Of a stretch of 14,134 bases of DNA, positions 7,812 through 14,134 are shown piece by piece. Origin of the DNA: an uncultured Rickettsiales bacterium. Its GTDB lineage: Bacteria > Pseudomonadota > Alphaproteobacteria > UBA8366. Numbering within the stretch: the first letter of the stretch is position 1; the number at the start of each line of letters is the position of its first letter. The stretch lies in the NCBI GenBank assembly GCA_913046825.1, contig CAJWTF010000099.1, forward strand, positions 1 through 14,134, written 5' to 3'. The notes under the pieces were generated by a model that saw only the letters and a program-made list of their open reading frames with translations, did no database searches and had not been told where the DNA came from. A program made the position numbers and the translations under genes.

Positions 7812-9086
7812 ATGTCGCCGGAAAATCCGGCCAGAGTTTTCGCCGTCGGCGTCAATCACAAATCGGGTTCGGCCTTTCTACGTGATCGGCTGTTCGTCGA
7901 CGAAGAAATGCTGCCGGAGTTCTATGGTCGTCTCGCACGGGAATCGATCGGGCAGGCGATTGTTCTTTCGACCTGCGACCGGGTCGAAATTCAAGGCGCC
8001 CATCCCGAACCGGAACGTGCCGTATCCGTCATCCATGAATTCTTTAGATGGATCGGCGGCAACGATGCCGAAACGTTAGACCATGCGCTCTACGCGCATT
8101 TCGACGATGCGGCGGTGCGACACATCATGGCGGTCGCGTCATCGCTCGACAGTCAGGTGATCGGTGAGCCACAAGTGCTGGGCCAAGTCAAGGAAGCGCA
8201 TCGCCATGCCGGGGCTGCGGGAATGATCGGGCACGAAATGGACGACGTCCTGCAATTTGCCTATGGCGCCGCGAAAAGGGTACGCAGCGAGACCAGCATT
8301 GGCGAGCGCGCGGTCTCGATCGCTTCCGCTGCTGTGCAGATTGCACAGGACATTCACGGCGATCTGCGCGAGCGGAATACTTTGATCGTCGGCCTCGGCG
8401 AGATCGGCGATTTGATTATGCGCCAGCTAAAGGCGGCAGGAGCCCATCGCATTTTCTTGACCGGGCCGGGACGACGCACCGAGCGGGAAGCGTTGGCGCT
8501 GGGATTTCACTTCCTGCCGTTCGACGACCTGGCGGGTGGATTGGCGCGTGCTGATATTACCGTCAGCGCGGCGGGTCTTGGTCGGTTCTTGGTCGAAAAA
8601 GGAATGGTCAATCAAGCCCTGCGCGAACGTCGCCGTCGGCCCATGTTATTCTTGGACGGCGGATTGCCGGCGGATGTTGAGCCGGACGTGCACGACTTGG
8701 ACGGCGCCTTCGTGTATACATTGGACGATCTCGAACAGGTCGCTCAACGAGGGCGTCAGGAACGCGTGGCGGTGGCCACGGAAGCCTGGGAGATCGTTGA
8801 CCGTGAAGTTGAACGCTGGCGCACCGGCCGTAATATCAAAGCGGTCGTGCCGACATTGGTCGCCTTGCGGTCGAAGTTCGATTTGGCGCGTGAGGAAATA
8901 CTGGCGTCACAGCCAAAGGTCGACGCACATGAGGCGACGCGGTTGTTGGTCAATCGGTTGCTCCATGCGCCGACACGGGCGTTGCGGGATTTGGCGGAAC
9001 AAGGTGCAGAGAAGGATACCGGAGAAATGCTCGTGAGAAGGCTGTTCGCACTCGACAAGGACGATAGCACGGAGGGTGAACAATGA
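7812..9086 (+). CDS. hemA: Glutamyl-tRNA reductase (C5-pathway HemA)
   Basis: Glutamyl-tRNA reductase converts glutamyl-tRNA(Glu) to glutamate-1-semialdehyde with NADPH, the committed step of the C5 route to tetrapyrroles. The 424-residue protein has the full three-domain layout. The catalytic loop reads STCDRVEI, with Cys55 the predicted thioester nucleophile and Arg57 kept. His104 heads [16 protein letters not shown] and QVLGQVKEA follows. A Rossmann domain contains VGLGEIG (193-199), and a C-terminal helical dimerisation domain includes [14 protein letters not shown]. Usual residues differ at several sites: STCNR is STCDR, ASGLDS is ASSLDS, and the DIAVPRD strand reads DGGLPAD, so it is a divergent member. 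The ATG at 7812 has GGGGAGG four bases upstream. Its stop overlaps the prfA start (ATGA), the hemA-prfA-prmC order seen in E. coli. Confidence 0.9.
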   Translation: MSPENPARVFAVGVNHKSGSAFLRDRLFVDEEMLPEFYGRLARESIGQAIVLSTCDRVEIQGAHPEPERAVSVIHEFFRWIGGNDAETLDHALYAHFDDAAVRHIMAVASSLDSQVIGEPQVLGQVKEAHRHAGAAGMIGHEMDDVLQFAYGAAKRVRSETSIGERAVSIASAAVQIAQDIHGDLRERNTLIVGLGEIGDLIMRQLKAAGAHRIFLTGPGRRTEREALALGFHFLPFDDLAGGLARADITVSAAGLGRFLVEKGMVNQALRERRRRPMLFLDGGLPADVEPDVHDLDGAFVYTLDDLEQVAQRGRQERVAVATEAWEIVDREVERWRTGRNIKAVVPTLVALRSKFDLAREEILASQPKVDAHEATRLLVNRLLHAPTRALRDLAEQGAEKDTGEMLVRRLFALDKDDSTEGEQ

Positions 9087-10156
9087 GCATTATGGATCGC
9101 CTCGAGGGCGTGATCTCCCGACATTCGGAACTCTCGGCGCTGATGGCGACGGTAGATTTAGATGCCAATCAATACGCGGACTATGCGAAGGAATATGCCG
9201 AGTTATCGCCGGTGGTGGAGCGCGCCCAGGAGATGAAAGCCGCTCGCGTGGATTTGGCTGGGCTGGAAGAATTAATTGCCGATGCAGATACCGATGCGGA
9301 GATGAAAGAATTGGTGGAGGCAGAGCGCAACGAAATTCGTGACCAGCTTCCGGAGATCGAAGAAGCGCTCCGCCTATTGCTGTTGCCGAAGGATGCGGCA
9401 GACGAGAAAAGCGCTATTCTGGAAATCCGTGCCGGGACCGGCGGTGACGAAGCTGCCCTATTTGCGGGTGATTTGATGCGGATGTATCAACGCTATGCCG
9501 AACTTCATGGATGGCGAACTGAATTCCTGGATATGAGCGAAACCGAATTAGGCGGTGTTAAGGACGCGGCGCTGTCGATTGCTGGGCGAGGAGTTTTCGC
9601 GCGTCTGAAGTTCGAATCCGGCGTCCATCGGGTCCAACGGGTGCCGACGACGGAAAGTGGCGGGCGTATTCACACCTCGGCGGCAACGGTCGCGGTGCTG
9701 CCGGAAGCCGAGGAAGTCGATATTCAGATCGATACCGGCGATCTTCGTGTCGACACCTACCGCGCATCAGGGGCGGGCGGTCAACATGTCAACAAGACCG
9801 ACAGCGCCATCCGGATCACGCATATGCCGACTGGTATCGTCGTGCAGTGCCAGGACGAAAAATCCCAGCATAAGAACCGCGCTAAGGCTATGAAGGTTTT
9901 GCGGGCCCGGCTCTACGATCACGAACGCCAGACCCTGGACGCGGAACGGGCCGCCGACCGCAAGACTCAAGTCGGTAGCGGCGATCGCTCCGAGCGTATT
10001 CGCACCTATAACTTCCCCCAAGGCCGAGTGACCGATCATAGAATTAATCTGACCCTTCATAAGCTCGACCGAATTCTCGGCGGTGATGAGTTGGACGAAG
10101 TGATCGATGTATTGATTGCGGAGGATCAGGCGGCACGCCTCGCTGAGATTCAATGA
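9083..10156 (+). CDS. prfA: Peptide chain release factor 1 (RF1)
   Basis: RF1 recognises UAG and UAA in the ribosomal A site and triggers peptide release. The 357-residue protein has the normal length. The stop-codon-reading PxT element is Pro188-Thr189-Thr190 in [10 protein letters not shown], at the same numbers as PAT in E. coli RF1; this distinguishes it from RF2 (SPF). The catalytic GGQ is at 232-234 within [17 protein letters not shown]. The start overlaps the hemA stop by ATGA and the stop overlaps the prmC start the same way, strong evidence for translational coupling of hemA, prfA and prmC. No programmed frameshift is expected (that is an RF2 feature) and none is seen. Confidence 0.97.
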   Translation: MSIMDRLEGVISRHSELSALMATVDLDANQYADYAKEYAELSPVVERAQEMKAARVDLAGLEELIADADTDAEMKELVEAERNEIRDQLPEIEEALRLLLLPKDAADEKSAILEIRAGTGGDEAALFAGDLMRMYQRYAELHGWRTEFLDMSETELGGVKDAALSIAGRGVFARLKFESGVHRVQRVPTTESGGRIHTSAATVAVLPEAEEVDIQIDTGDLRVDTYRASGAGGQHVNKTDSAIRITHMPTGIVVQCQDEKSQHKNRAKAMKVLRARLYDHERQTLDAERAADRKTQVGSGDRSERIRTYNFPQGRVTDHRINLTLHKLDRILGGDELDEVIDVLIAEDQAARLAEIQ

Positions 10157-11016
10157 CATTGGAGAGTATCGGTGCGTGCGTTGCCCGGGGCAGCGAAATT
10201 CTGAAGAACGCTGAAATTGAGTCGCCGCGCCGTGAGGCCCGTTTGCTGCTGGCGCATGCGACCGATCAATCCTTCGAATGGATTGTCGCTCATCCCGAAG
10301 CCGACTGCCGTGTCGCGGATATCTACGACGATTTGATCGACCGCCGGCGCGCGCACGAGCCATTTTCCCACATCGTCGGTACCCGTGAGTTTTGGAGCCT
10401 ACCGTTTCGCGTCAGTGCGGATGTTCTTGATCCGCGCGCCGATAGCGAAACTCTGGTGTCCGCTGCGCTCGCTTGTTTTCCGGCACGAGAGCGACCACTA
10501 CGCGTGCTTGATTTGGGAACCGGCAGCGGCTGTTTGCTGCTCTCCTTTCTGCATGAGAGACCTTGGGCCATGGGGGTCGGCGTCGACCGCGCGATCGCGG
10601 CACTGGTGGTTGCGCGGGAGAATGCACGAGACCTCAGGTTGGCGGAGCGCGCGCAGTTTCTTTGTGCGGATTGGGCGCAAGGTCTCTCTGACCGCTTTGA
10701 TCTCATTTTGGCGAATCCACCTTATATTCCCGCCGCCGATATTGCTGGTCTTTCGCCCGAAGTGTCCCGCTATGAGCCGCGCGGGGCGTTGGATGGTGGC
10801 GCTGACGGGCTTGATTGCTATCGCGCCATAGCAGCGCAACTGCCGACCGTCGCCGGTGCGGGCACGCAAGTGATCCTAGAATTCGGCATAGGCCAGGGGC
10901 CTGCGGTGTCCCATATATTCGAAGCCTGCGGGTTTAGCCAAATCGAGGTCATCTCTGATCTCGCGGGATTACCCCGTTGTCTAGTGGCCGGCGATTTGAC
11001 ACCCACGGTTGTATGA
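10153..11016 (+). CDS. prmC: Release factor glutamine N5-methyltransferase PrmC
   Basis: PrmC methylates the glutamine of the GGQ motif in RF1 and RF2 using SAM, which raises release efficiency. The 287-residue protein has the N-terminal helical substrate-binding domain (about 1-85), a PRADSE block (the family PRxDxE), SAM motif [10 protein letters not shown], and the diagnostic NPPY catalytic motif at 188-191. A further conserved block near the end reads ILEFGIGQG. It starts inside the prfA stop codon (ATGA overlap), so enzyme and substrate are made from coupled genes. The order prfA-prmC is nearly universal in proteobacteria, which supports the identity over other N5-methyltransferases such as PrmB. 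Confidence 0.95.
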   Translation: MTLESIGACVARGSEILKNAEIESPRREARLLLAHATDQSFEWIVAHPEADCRVADIYDDLIDRRRAHEPFSHIVGTREFWSLPFRVSADVLDPRADSETLVSAALACFPARERPLRVLDLGTGSGCLLLSFLHERPWAMGVGVDRAIAALVVARENARDLRLAERAQFLCADWAQGLSDRFDLILANPPYIPAADIAGLSPEVSRYEPRGALDGGADGLDCYRAIAAQLPTVAGAGTQVILEFGIGQGPAVSHIFEACGFSQIEVISDLAGLPRCLVAGDLTPTVV

Positions 11017-11085
11017 AAAATGTCTTGGAAACCAGTTCGGAACCGTCTAATGTCTTAACCGTGCTTGTTTCGCAGACCAAGCGAT

Positions 11086-11115
11086 TTGTACTGGTTGTTG
11101 CCAGAAGCACATAAT
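11086..11115 (+). promoter_or_regulatory. Candidate promoter of the DUF4167 gene
   Basis: TTGTAC (11086-11091) and CATAAT (11110-11115) are 18 bases apart in the 209-bp gap between prmC and the DUF4167 gene. The -10 matches five of six consensus bases; the -35 keeps TTG. The predicted start of transcription would fall within the hairpin at 11116-11138, leaving a leader of about 100 bases. Low confidence, pattern only. Confidence 0.3.
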
Positions 11116-11138
11116 CTTCAAAAGCCAGTCTTTTGAAG
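11116..11138 (+). repeat. Perfect 9-bp hairpin in the DUF4167 leader
   Basis: CTTCAAAAG (11116-11124) and CTTTTGAAG (11130-11138) are exact reverse complements around a 5-base loop, CCAGT. It is followed on the plus strand by a run of five G and on neither side by a T-run, so it is not a typical terminator. It lies directly after the candidate -10 box and about 88 bases before the DUF4167 ATG, a position compatible with an operator or a 5' mRNA stem. Confidence 0.5.
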
Positions 11139-11225
11139 GGGGTGCGTCCCACGGTGCCGAAAGGGCCATTGTATCCGATTGGAATGGGACGCTGGATAAA
11201 CTTCGATCTTGAAAAGACGGAAGTA

Positions 11226-11717
11226 ATGAGACAAAACCAAGGTTCAAAGCGCTCGCGTGGTCGTAACCAGAACAGACGTACCGGACCATCCCGAAATCAA
11301 ACCTTCGATAGCAATGGACCAAGTGTACGCATTCGCGGCAACGCGTCGCAGGTTCACGAGAAATATATCGCCATGGCTCAGGACGCGAGCTCGGCAGGTG
11401 ACAGCATCTCCTCGGAGAATTATCTCCAACATGCGGAGCACTACTACCGTATTTTGGCGGTGCAACGCGAGGAAGCGGAAGCGCGGGCGAACAACCAGCA
11501 GCAATCACCTCGTCACAACAATAATAACGGGCGTCCGCAGCGCACCGAAGGGTCGAACGAGACGACGGACCGAGCTGCAGATGGACAGAATCAGCCGGCC
11601 GTTGAGGCAGATAACGTCGACGAAATGCCGGCATTCGTGACAAAGAAAATCCCGGAAGCGCCGAAAGAGCCCGAAGAAGCCGAAGTGACTGCCGAGACGG
11701 CTGTTGGGGACGATTGA
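11226..11717 (+). CDS. DUF4167 domain protein
   Basis: This 163-residue protein matches the alphaproteobacterial DUF4167 family, usually encoded next to prmC. It starts MRQNQGSKRSRGRN, an Arg/Asn-rich basic tract suggestive of nucleic-acid binding. The conserved domain follows (about 36-83): VRIRGNASQVHEKYIAMAQD, then AGDSISSENYLQHAEHYYRIL. The remaining 80 residues are low complexity, Asn/Gln-rich then acidic (Glu/Ala/Pro). The frame is open from 11133, but the family N-terminus and a GGAAG just upstream favour the ATG at 11226. Function is not established; a role with RNA or ribosomes is only a guess from the basic N-terminus and neighbours. In Rhizobiales clpB often follows; here a convergent MOSC pseudogene lies 58 bp downstream instead. 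Confidence 0.85.
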   Translation: MRQNQGSKRSRGRNQNRRTGPSRNQTFDSNGPSVRIRGNASQVHEKYIAMAQDASSAGDSISSENYLQHAEHYYRILAVQREEAEARANNQQQSPRHNNNNGRPQRTEGSNETTDRAADGQNQPAVEADNVDEMPAFVTKKIPEAPKEPEEAEVTAETAVGDD

Positions 11718-11775
11718 TCTCTGATTGTTGAGTGCGGGCAGCTAATCGCAGGCGACTAAAGGTTCTCGCTGAAGA

Positions 11776-12340
11776 TTATCTAATAAGTTTGATTGCGTCG
11801 CCGGGACGTATGGTGCCCGGTAGAGTAACTCGTGCGTAGACGCAGAATTCCAAATGTCCGAATCCGCGTTCCAGCACCATCGGGATATTCATGTCGCGGG
11901 TGGAGGTGTCTAGATCGACATTGGTGGCGGCGCATCTTTCGATGGGCTTCTCGACCCGAAGCCGGGCCTCGCTGATAGCGAGGTCGTACCCGATCCAGTC
12001 GCGTTCTCCCCATCGTTCCGCCCCGGTGACGGTAAAGTTCGCGCGGAACCGAATTGGATTTATCGGTTGGTGGCCAACTCTCTTCACGGTCAAGGTGGTT
12101 GTCTCCGGATCGAAGTGGCCGGCAAGCTTTGCGATCTTCTTGTCTCGGCTGAGATTGAGGAAATGATTTTTAGGCATCCATCCCGGCGCCGGCCGATTGA
12201 AACCGCTTGATGCATGCGCCAAGGCGAAGCGCCGGTCGTGAGGAAGGGCTTCGCCCGCGATAAGATCGACGGTGACGAGCGTCTCCCCCGCTCATATCCT
12301 TAACGGGACAGCGGCGAATGTCGGAAAGCGTGATGGTAAT
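11776..12340 (-). pseudogene. Degraded MOSC domain protein gene
   Basis: MOSC proteins are molybdenum-cofactor sulfurase C-terminal-like enzymes (mARC/YcbX type). The minus frame from 12291 to 11776 encodes a clear MOSC sequence: an N-terminal beta-barrel piece (LIAGEALPHDRRFALAHAS), then RFRANF, WIGYDL and KPIERCAATNVD with the conserved cysteine, then a family-like end. Three defects are visible. No ATG or GTG lies in this frame; the first usable start is TTG at 12222, inside the conserved barrel. A stop at 12294-12292 interrupts the frame, while another frame upstream encodes DIRRCPVKDMSG, the missing family start; deleting one G from the G5 run at 12289-12285 joins them. About 70-80 residues usually found between the two halves are absent around 12060, where VGHQPI runs straight into NPIRFRANF. 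Even after repair no good start codon is seen. A sequencing error could explain the frameshift but not the internal gap. Confidence 0.7.
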
Positions 12341-12798
12341 GCCACTCAGGCTAACAGCCTGGTGTGACGGCGGAAAGGGAAGTGGACCGCTAAGGCCGCT
12401 GGGGAACCACAGTATCGGGAACGATCGCGGCGATGATGTTCGCGAGCCTTTCGATCAGCGCCATTCGCGAGAAGGATTTGAGGAGCGCCAATTGCACTCC
12501 ACGCCGCGCCGGAAGTCTCTTTACGGACCACGATACCGGCATCCGTAACCCAGGGGCCTGATAGGCTCATTGCCGGCACTAGAGTCACTCCCCCCTAACC
12601 CATAACACCTTAAAAAATAGGTTGATATGGCTCTTTATGTATATTGAATGGTCCCGCTCGGTGGTCTGCATAATAGCGTCTCTATAGGTAGCGCTTGCGC
12701 TGCCATTCAATTATGGTGAACGTCTACGCTTTGCTCGCGCGTCGCGGGCAGAGGACTTGCCAAGTTGTGGCGAACTGAACCAGAGGTAATGACTGACC
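12341..12798. other. 458-bp stretch with no confident gene
   Basis: No family-like protein was recognised on either strand. A minus-strand frame (12588-12346, 80 codons) contains a protein-like run, VTDAGIVVRKETSGAAW, then turns basic and low quality; another minus frame nearby reads ALIERLANIIAAIVPD before a stop. These may be remnants of a decayed gene lying upstream of the MOSC pseudogene, but no family is evident. The right part (about 12600-12720) is AT-rich with two inverted repeats and probably holds the promoter of the oxygenase gene, though no convincing -35/-10 pair was found. Confidence 0.5.
12643..12711. repeat. Inverted repeat with internal hairpin upstream of the oxygenase
   Basis: ATTGAATGG (12643-12651) is exactly mirrored by CCATTCAAT (12703-12711), 51 bases apart. 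Inside it, GGTAGCG (12687-12693) can pair with CGCTGCC (12698-12704) through one G-U pair and a 4-base loop. The two structures share bases 12703-12704, so they compete. TAT flanks both outer arms. It may be a leader structure or a very small element; nothing proves either. Confidence 0.35.
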
Positions 12799-13620
12799 AT
12801 GGCCTATCAACTTAGAGACTTGGTGAATCTGGAGCGTTACCCGATTGACGATTTGGATGGGGCAGGTGCTGCGCTGCTACAGTCATGTCAGGACTCGTTG
12901 GCTGACGGTGCGATATGCCATTTGTCAGACTTCGTTAAACCTGAGGCTCTCGCGGTCTTACAAGCCGAGGCTAACGCCTTGCGCGACCGAACCTATTGGA
13001 TGGAGGCCGAGCGGCGCGCCTATTCTTGGCGCGACCCTGATGACTACCCGCGTGGTCATCCTGTTACGCTGACCACGCCTAATTTGCTCGGCACGATCAC
13101 TCAAGACTGTTTTCCGAAGCGCGGCGCCTTCGTATCGATCTTTGAACAACCTGCTCTTACCGGGTTTGTTCGGCGTTGTTTAAACCTGGATTCCCTGTAT
13201 CCCGTCGCTTGCCCTCACTTAGCAGCCAACGTCAAGGTTATGGGCGAGGGTTGCCGGCATGCGTGGCACTTCGACCAGAATGACGGTGCGGTGACACTTA
13301 TGATTCAGTCGGCAGCTGCGGGCGGGCACTTTGAGTACGTACCGTACCTGCGTGACGAAGGCGATGAAAACTATGCTGAAGTTGGCCGGTTGTTGTCGGG
13401 CGAAGATCTTCCCACACAACGTGCCGGTCTCGCAGATGGGAGTTTTTGCTTATTCAAGGGGCGTCGATCAATCCATCGGGTATCCGAAGTGACACAAGGT
13501 GCGCCGGATCGTTTGTTGGCGGTGTTTAGTTATCATCACATTCCGGGGCATCGGTATAAGGATTCGACCGTCCGGTCGGTACTTGGGCGACTGCCGGAGA
13601 GCTACCCCAATCCAGCTTAA
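12799..13620 (+). CDS. Fe(II)/2-oxoglutarate-dependent oxygenase, BesD/HalD-like
   Basis: This 273-residue protein belongs to the non-haem iron, 2-oxoglutarate-dependent oxygenases that resemble the free-amino-acid halogenases BesD/HalD and their hydroxylase relatives. The double-stranded beta-helix core shows the iron triad: His157 and Asp159 in AWHFDQND, and distal His226 in SIHRVSEV. Arg238, twelve residues later in APDRLLAVFSY, is the expected 2-oxoglutarate ligand. A family-like GGHFEYVPYLRDEGDENY block lies between. Halogenases of this group have Gly in place of the metal-binding Asp; here Asp is present, so hydroxylation is the likelier chemistry. The substrate is unknown; an amino acid or small amine is a guess. 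The start is ATG 12799; AGAGG is 12 bases upstream, rather far. It stands alone between a pseudogene and a truncated leuC, with no pathway partner visible. Confidence 0.8.
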   Translation: MAYQLRDLVNLERYPIDDLDGAGAALLQSCQDSLADGAICHLSDFVKPEALAVLQAEANALRDRTYWMEAERRAYSWRDPDDYPRGHPVTLTTPNLLGTITQDCFPKRGAFVSIFEQPALTGFVRRCLNLDSLYPVACPHLAANVKVMGEGCRHAWHFDQNDGAVTLMIQSAAAGGHFEYVPYLRDEGDENYAEVGRLLSGEDLPTQRAGLADGSFCLFKGRRSIHRVSEVTQGAPDRLLAVFSYHHIPGHRYKDSTVRSVLGRLPESYPNPA

Positions 13621-13669
13621 AGGCGGGAGCTGAAGAAACGATACTAAGGCTGACAGGTTTTGCTTGCCT

Positions 13670-13719
13670 ACCAGCGTGTCCGGCCTGGGAGCCCATTGCA
13701 ATACAACGATCACGCTGGT
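13670..13719. repeat. 9-bp inverted repeat downstream of the oxygenase
   Basis: ACCAGCGTG (13670-13678) is exactly mirrored by CACGCTGGT (13711-13719), with a 32-base spacer. There is no T-run after either arm, so it is not a standard intrinsic terminator. It lies in the gene-free gap between the oxygenase stop and the truncated leuC end, about 100 bases from the leuC break. Confidence 0.35.
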
Positions 13720-13805
13720 GATACTGCTGTGCGGACGGTGCATGGCGAGCGGCCGCCGCGCCTTTCATGTTCCGCCATGAATGCGGTTAAGGAAGCGATG
13801 GCCGC

Positions 13806-14134
13806 TCACTGCTGCGCCGCAATCGCCTTGATGCCCTCAGCCACTTTTTGACCATCCAAGTATTTCGCCACTTCTTCAAAGTCCGACAGACGCCCATTGG
13901 TACAAGAACCTATGAAACAAATATCCACTTTCGTTCCCTTTATAGGGGCACCAGCAGGCAACTTCATGTACTCTAGGGCTTCAGCAACGAGAGCCTTTTC
14001 CTTTTCCGCAGACCCTTCTACGGTAGGTACACTCTCTACTACTGAAATCGCCTGCTCAGGATTGATGCCCCATGTGACGGTTGGAGCAATGTTCGCCCCA
14101 TCGAATTCCACGACGTCGTCGTATTCACAATCCG
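13806..14134 (-). pseudogene. leuC: Truncated 3-isopropylmalate dehydratase large subunit (leuC fragment)
   Basis: The frame runs in from the right window edge and stops at 13808-13806. It encodes a middle segment of LeuC, the Fe-S subunit that isomerises isopropylmalate in leucine synthesis. Recognisable blocks are [20 protein letters not shown] and [10 protein letters not shown], whose Cys is the first 4Fe-4S ligand. Similarity continues through VAEGIKAI and then ends abruptly in AAQQ and a stop, near base 13820. A normal LeuC continues with a VVPGS block and about 80 further residues, including the CxxC that supplies the other two cluster ligands; I could not find that sequence in any frame of 13621-13805. 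By hand count, 13861-14100 is about 49% G+C, against about 63% in a sample of hemA. It may be a recombination-truncated foreign gene or an assembly junction. The start of the gene lies outside the window. Confidence 0.75.

Noticed and set aside
11133..11225. Upstream start for the DUF4167 protein
   Set aside because: The family N-terminus MRQNQGSKRSRGRN begins at 11226; the preceding residues do not resemble DUF4167 and the ATG at 11133 is inside the hairpin.
12318..12548. 76-codon plus-strand ORF opposite the MOSC region
   Set aside because: It overlaps the MOSC remnant antisense, is Arg/Gly/His-rich and matches nothing recognisable.
12799..13620. Call as an amino-acid halogenase
   Set aside because: The overall blocks resemble BesD/HalD, but the metal-binding Asp (Asp159) is present; halogenases need Gly or Ala there to leave room for chloride.

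Overview
The window looks like a chromosomal piece of an alphaproteobacterium, most likely a Rhodospirillales-like lineage. The evidence is the gene order DUF1178 / ubiG / lysC / ptsP ... prfA / prmC / DUF4167, the two alphaproteobacterial marker families (DUF1178, DUF4167), and the moderately high G+C of the core genes. The organism assignment is inference from synteny and protein style; no database search was possible.

Region 1 (1-4896) holds housekeeping and regulation. A small zinc-ribbon DUF1178 protein converges on ubiG (ubiquinone methyltransferase). ubiG is divergent from lysC (aspartokinase). ptsP (nitrogen-PTS enzyme I) follows lysC by 47 bp. The ubiG-lysC intergenic space carries an inverted repeat that overlaps a candidate ubiG promoter.

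Region 2 (4897-11717) is cell shape, translation and tetrapyrrole entry. A RodZ-like membrane protein follows a candidate sigma70-type promoter. Then come hisS, hemA, prfA and prmC, tightly packed: hemA/prfA and prfA/prmC share ATGA stop/start overlaps. PrmC methylates the GGQ motif of the release factor encoded by prfA. The hemA here is a glutamyl-tRNA reductase (C5 route), which is unexpected because most alphaproteobacteria make 5-aminolevulinate with ALA synthase. A DUF4167 gene follows after a 209-bp leader containing a candidate promoter and a perfect 9-bp hairpin.

Region 3 (11718-14134) is an accessory or decaying segment. It has (a) a MOSC-domain gene on the minus strand that reads as a pseudogene, with a frameshift in a G5 run plus an apparent internal deletion; (b) about 450 bp without a confident gene, with repeats; (c) an intact Fe(II)/2-oxoglutarate oxygenase related to the BesD/HalD group but with the complete HxD...H metal triad, so more likely a hydroxylase than a halogenase; and (d) the middle part of a leuC gene on the minus strand, cut off before its last Fe-S ligands and of lower G+C than the core genes. 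The leuC end could be a real recombination scar or an assembly junction.

The items most worth a second look are the C5-pathway hemA inside an alphaproteobacterial prfA-prmC cluster, the 2OG oxygenase in a scarred region, and the truncated leuC. I found no CRISPR array, rRNA, tRNA or intact mobile element.
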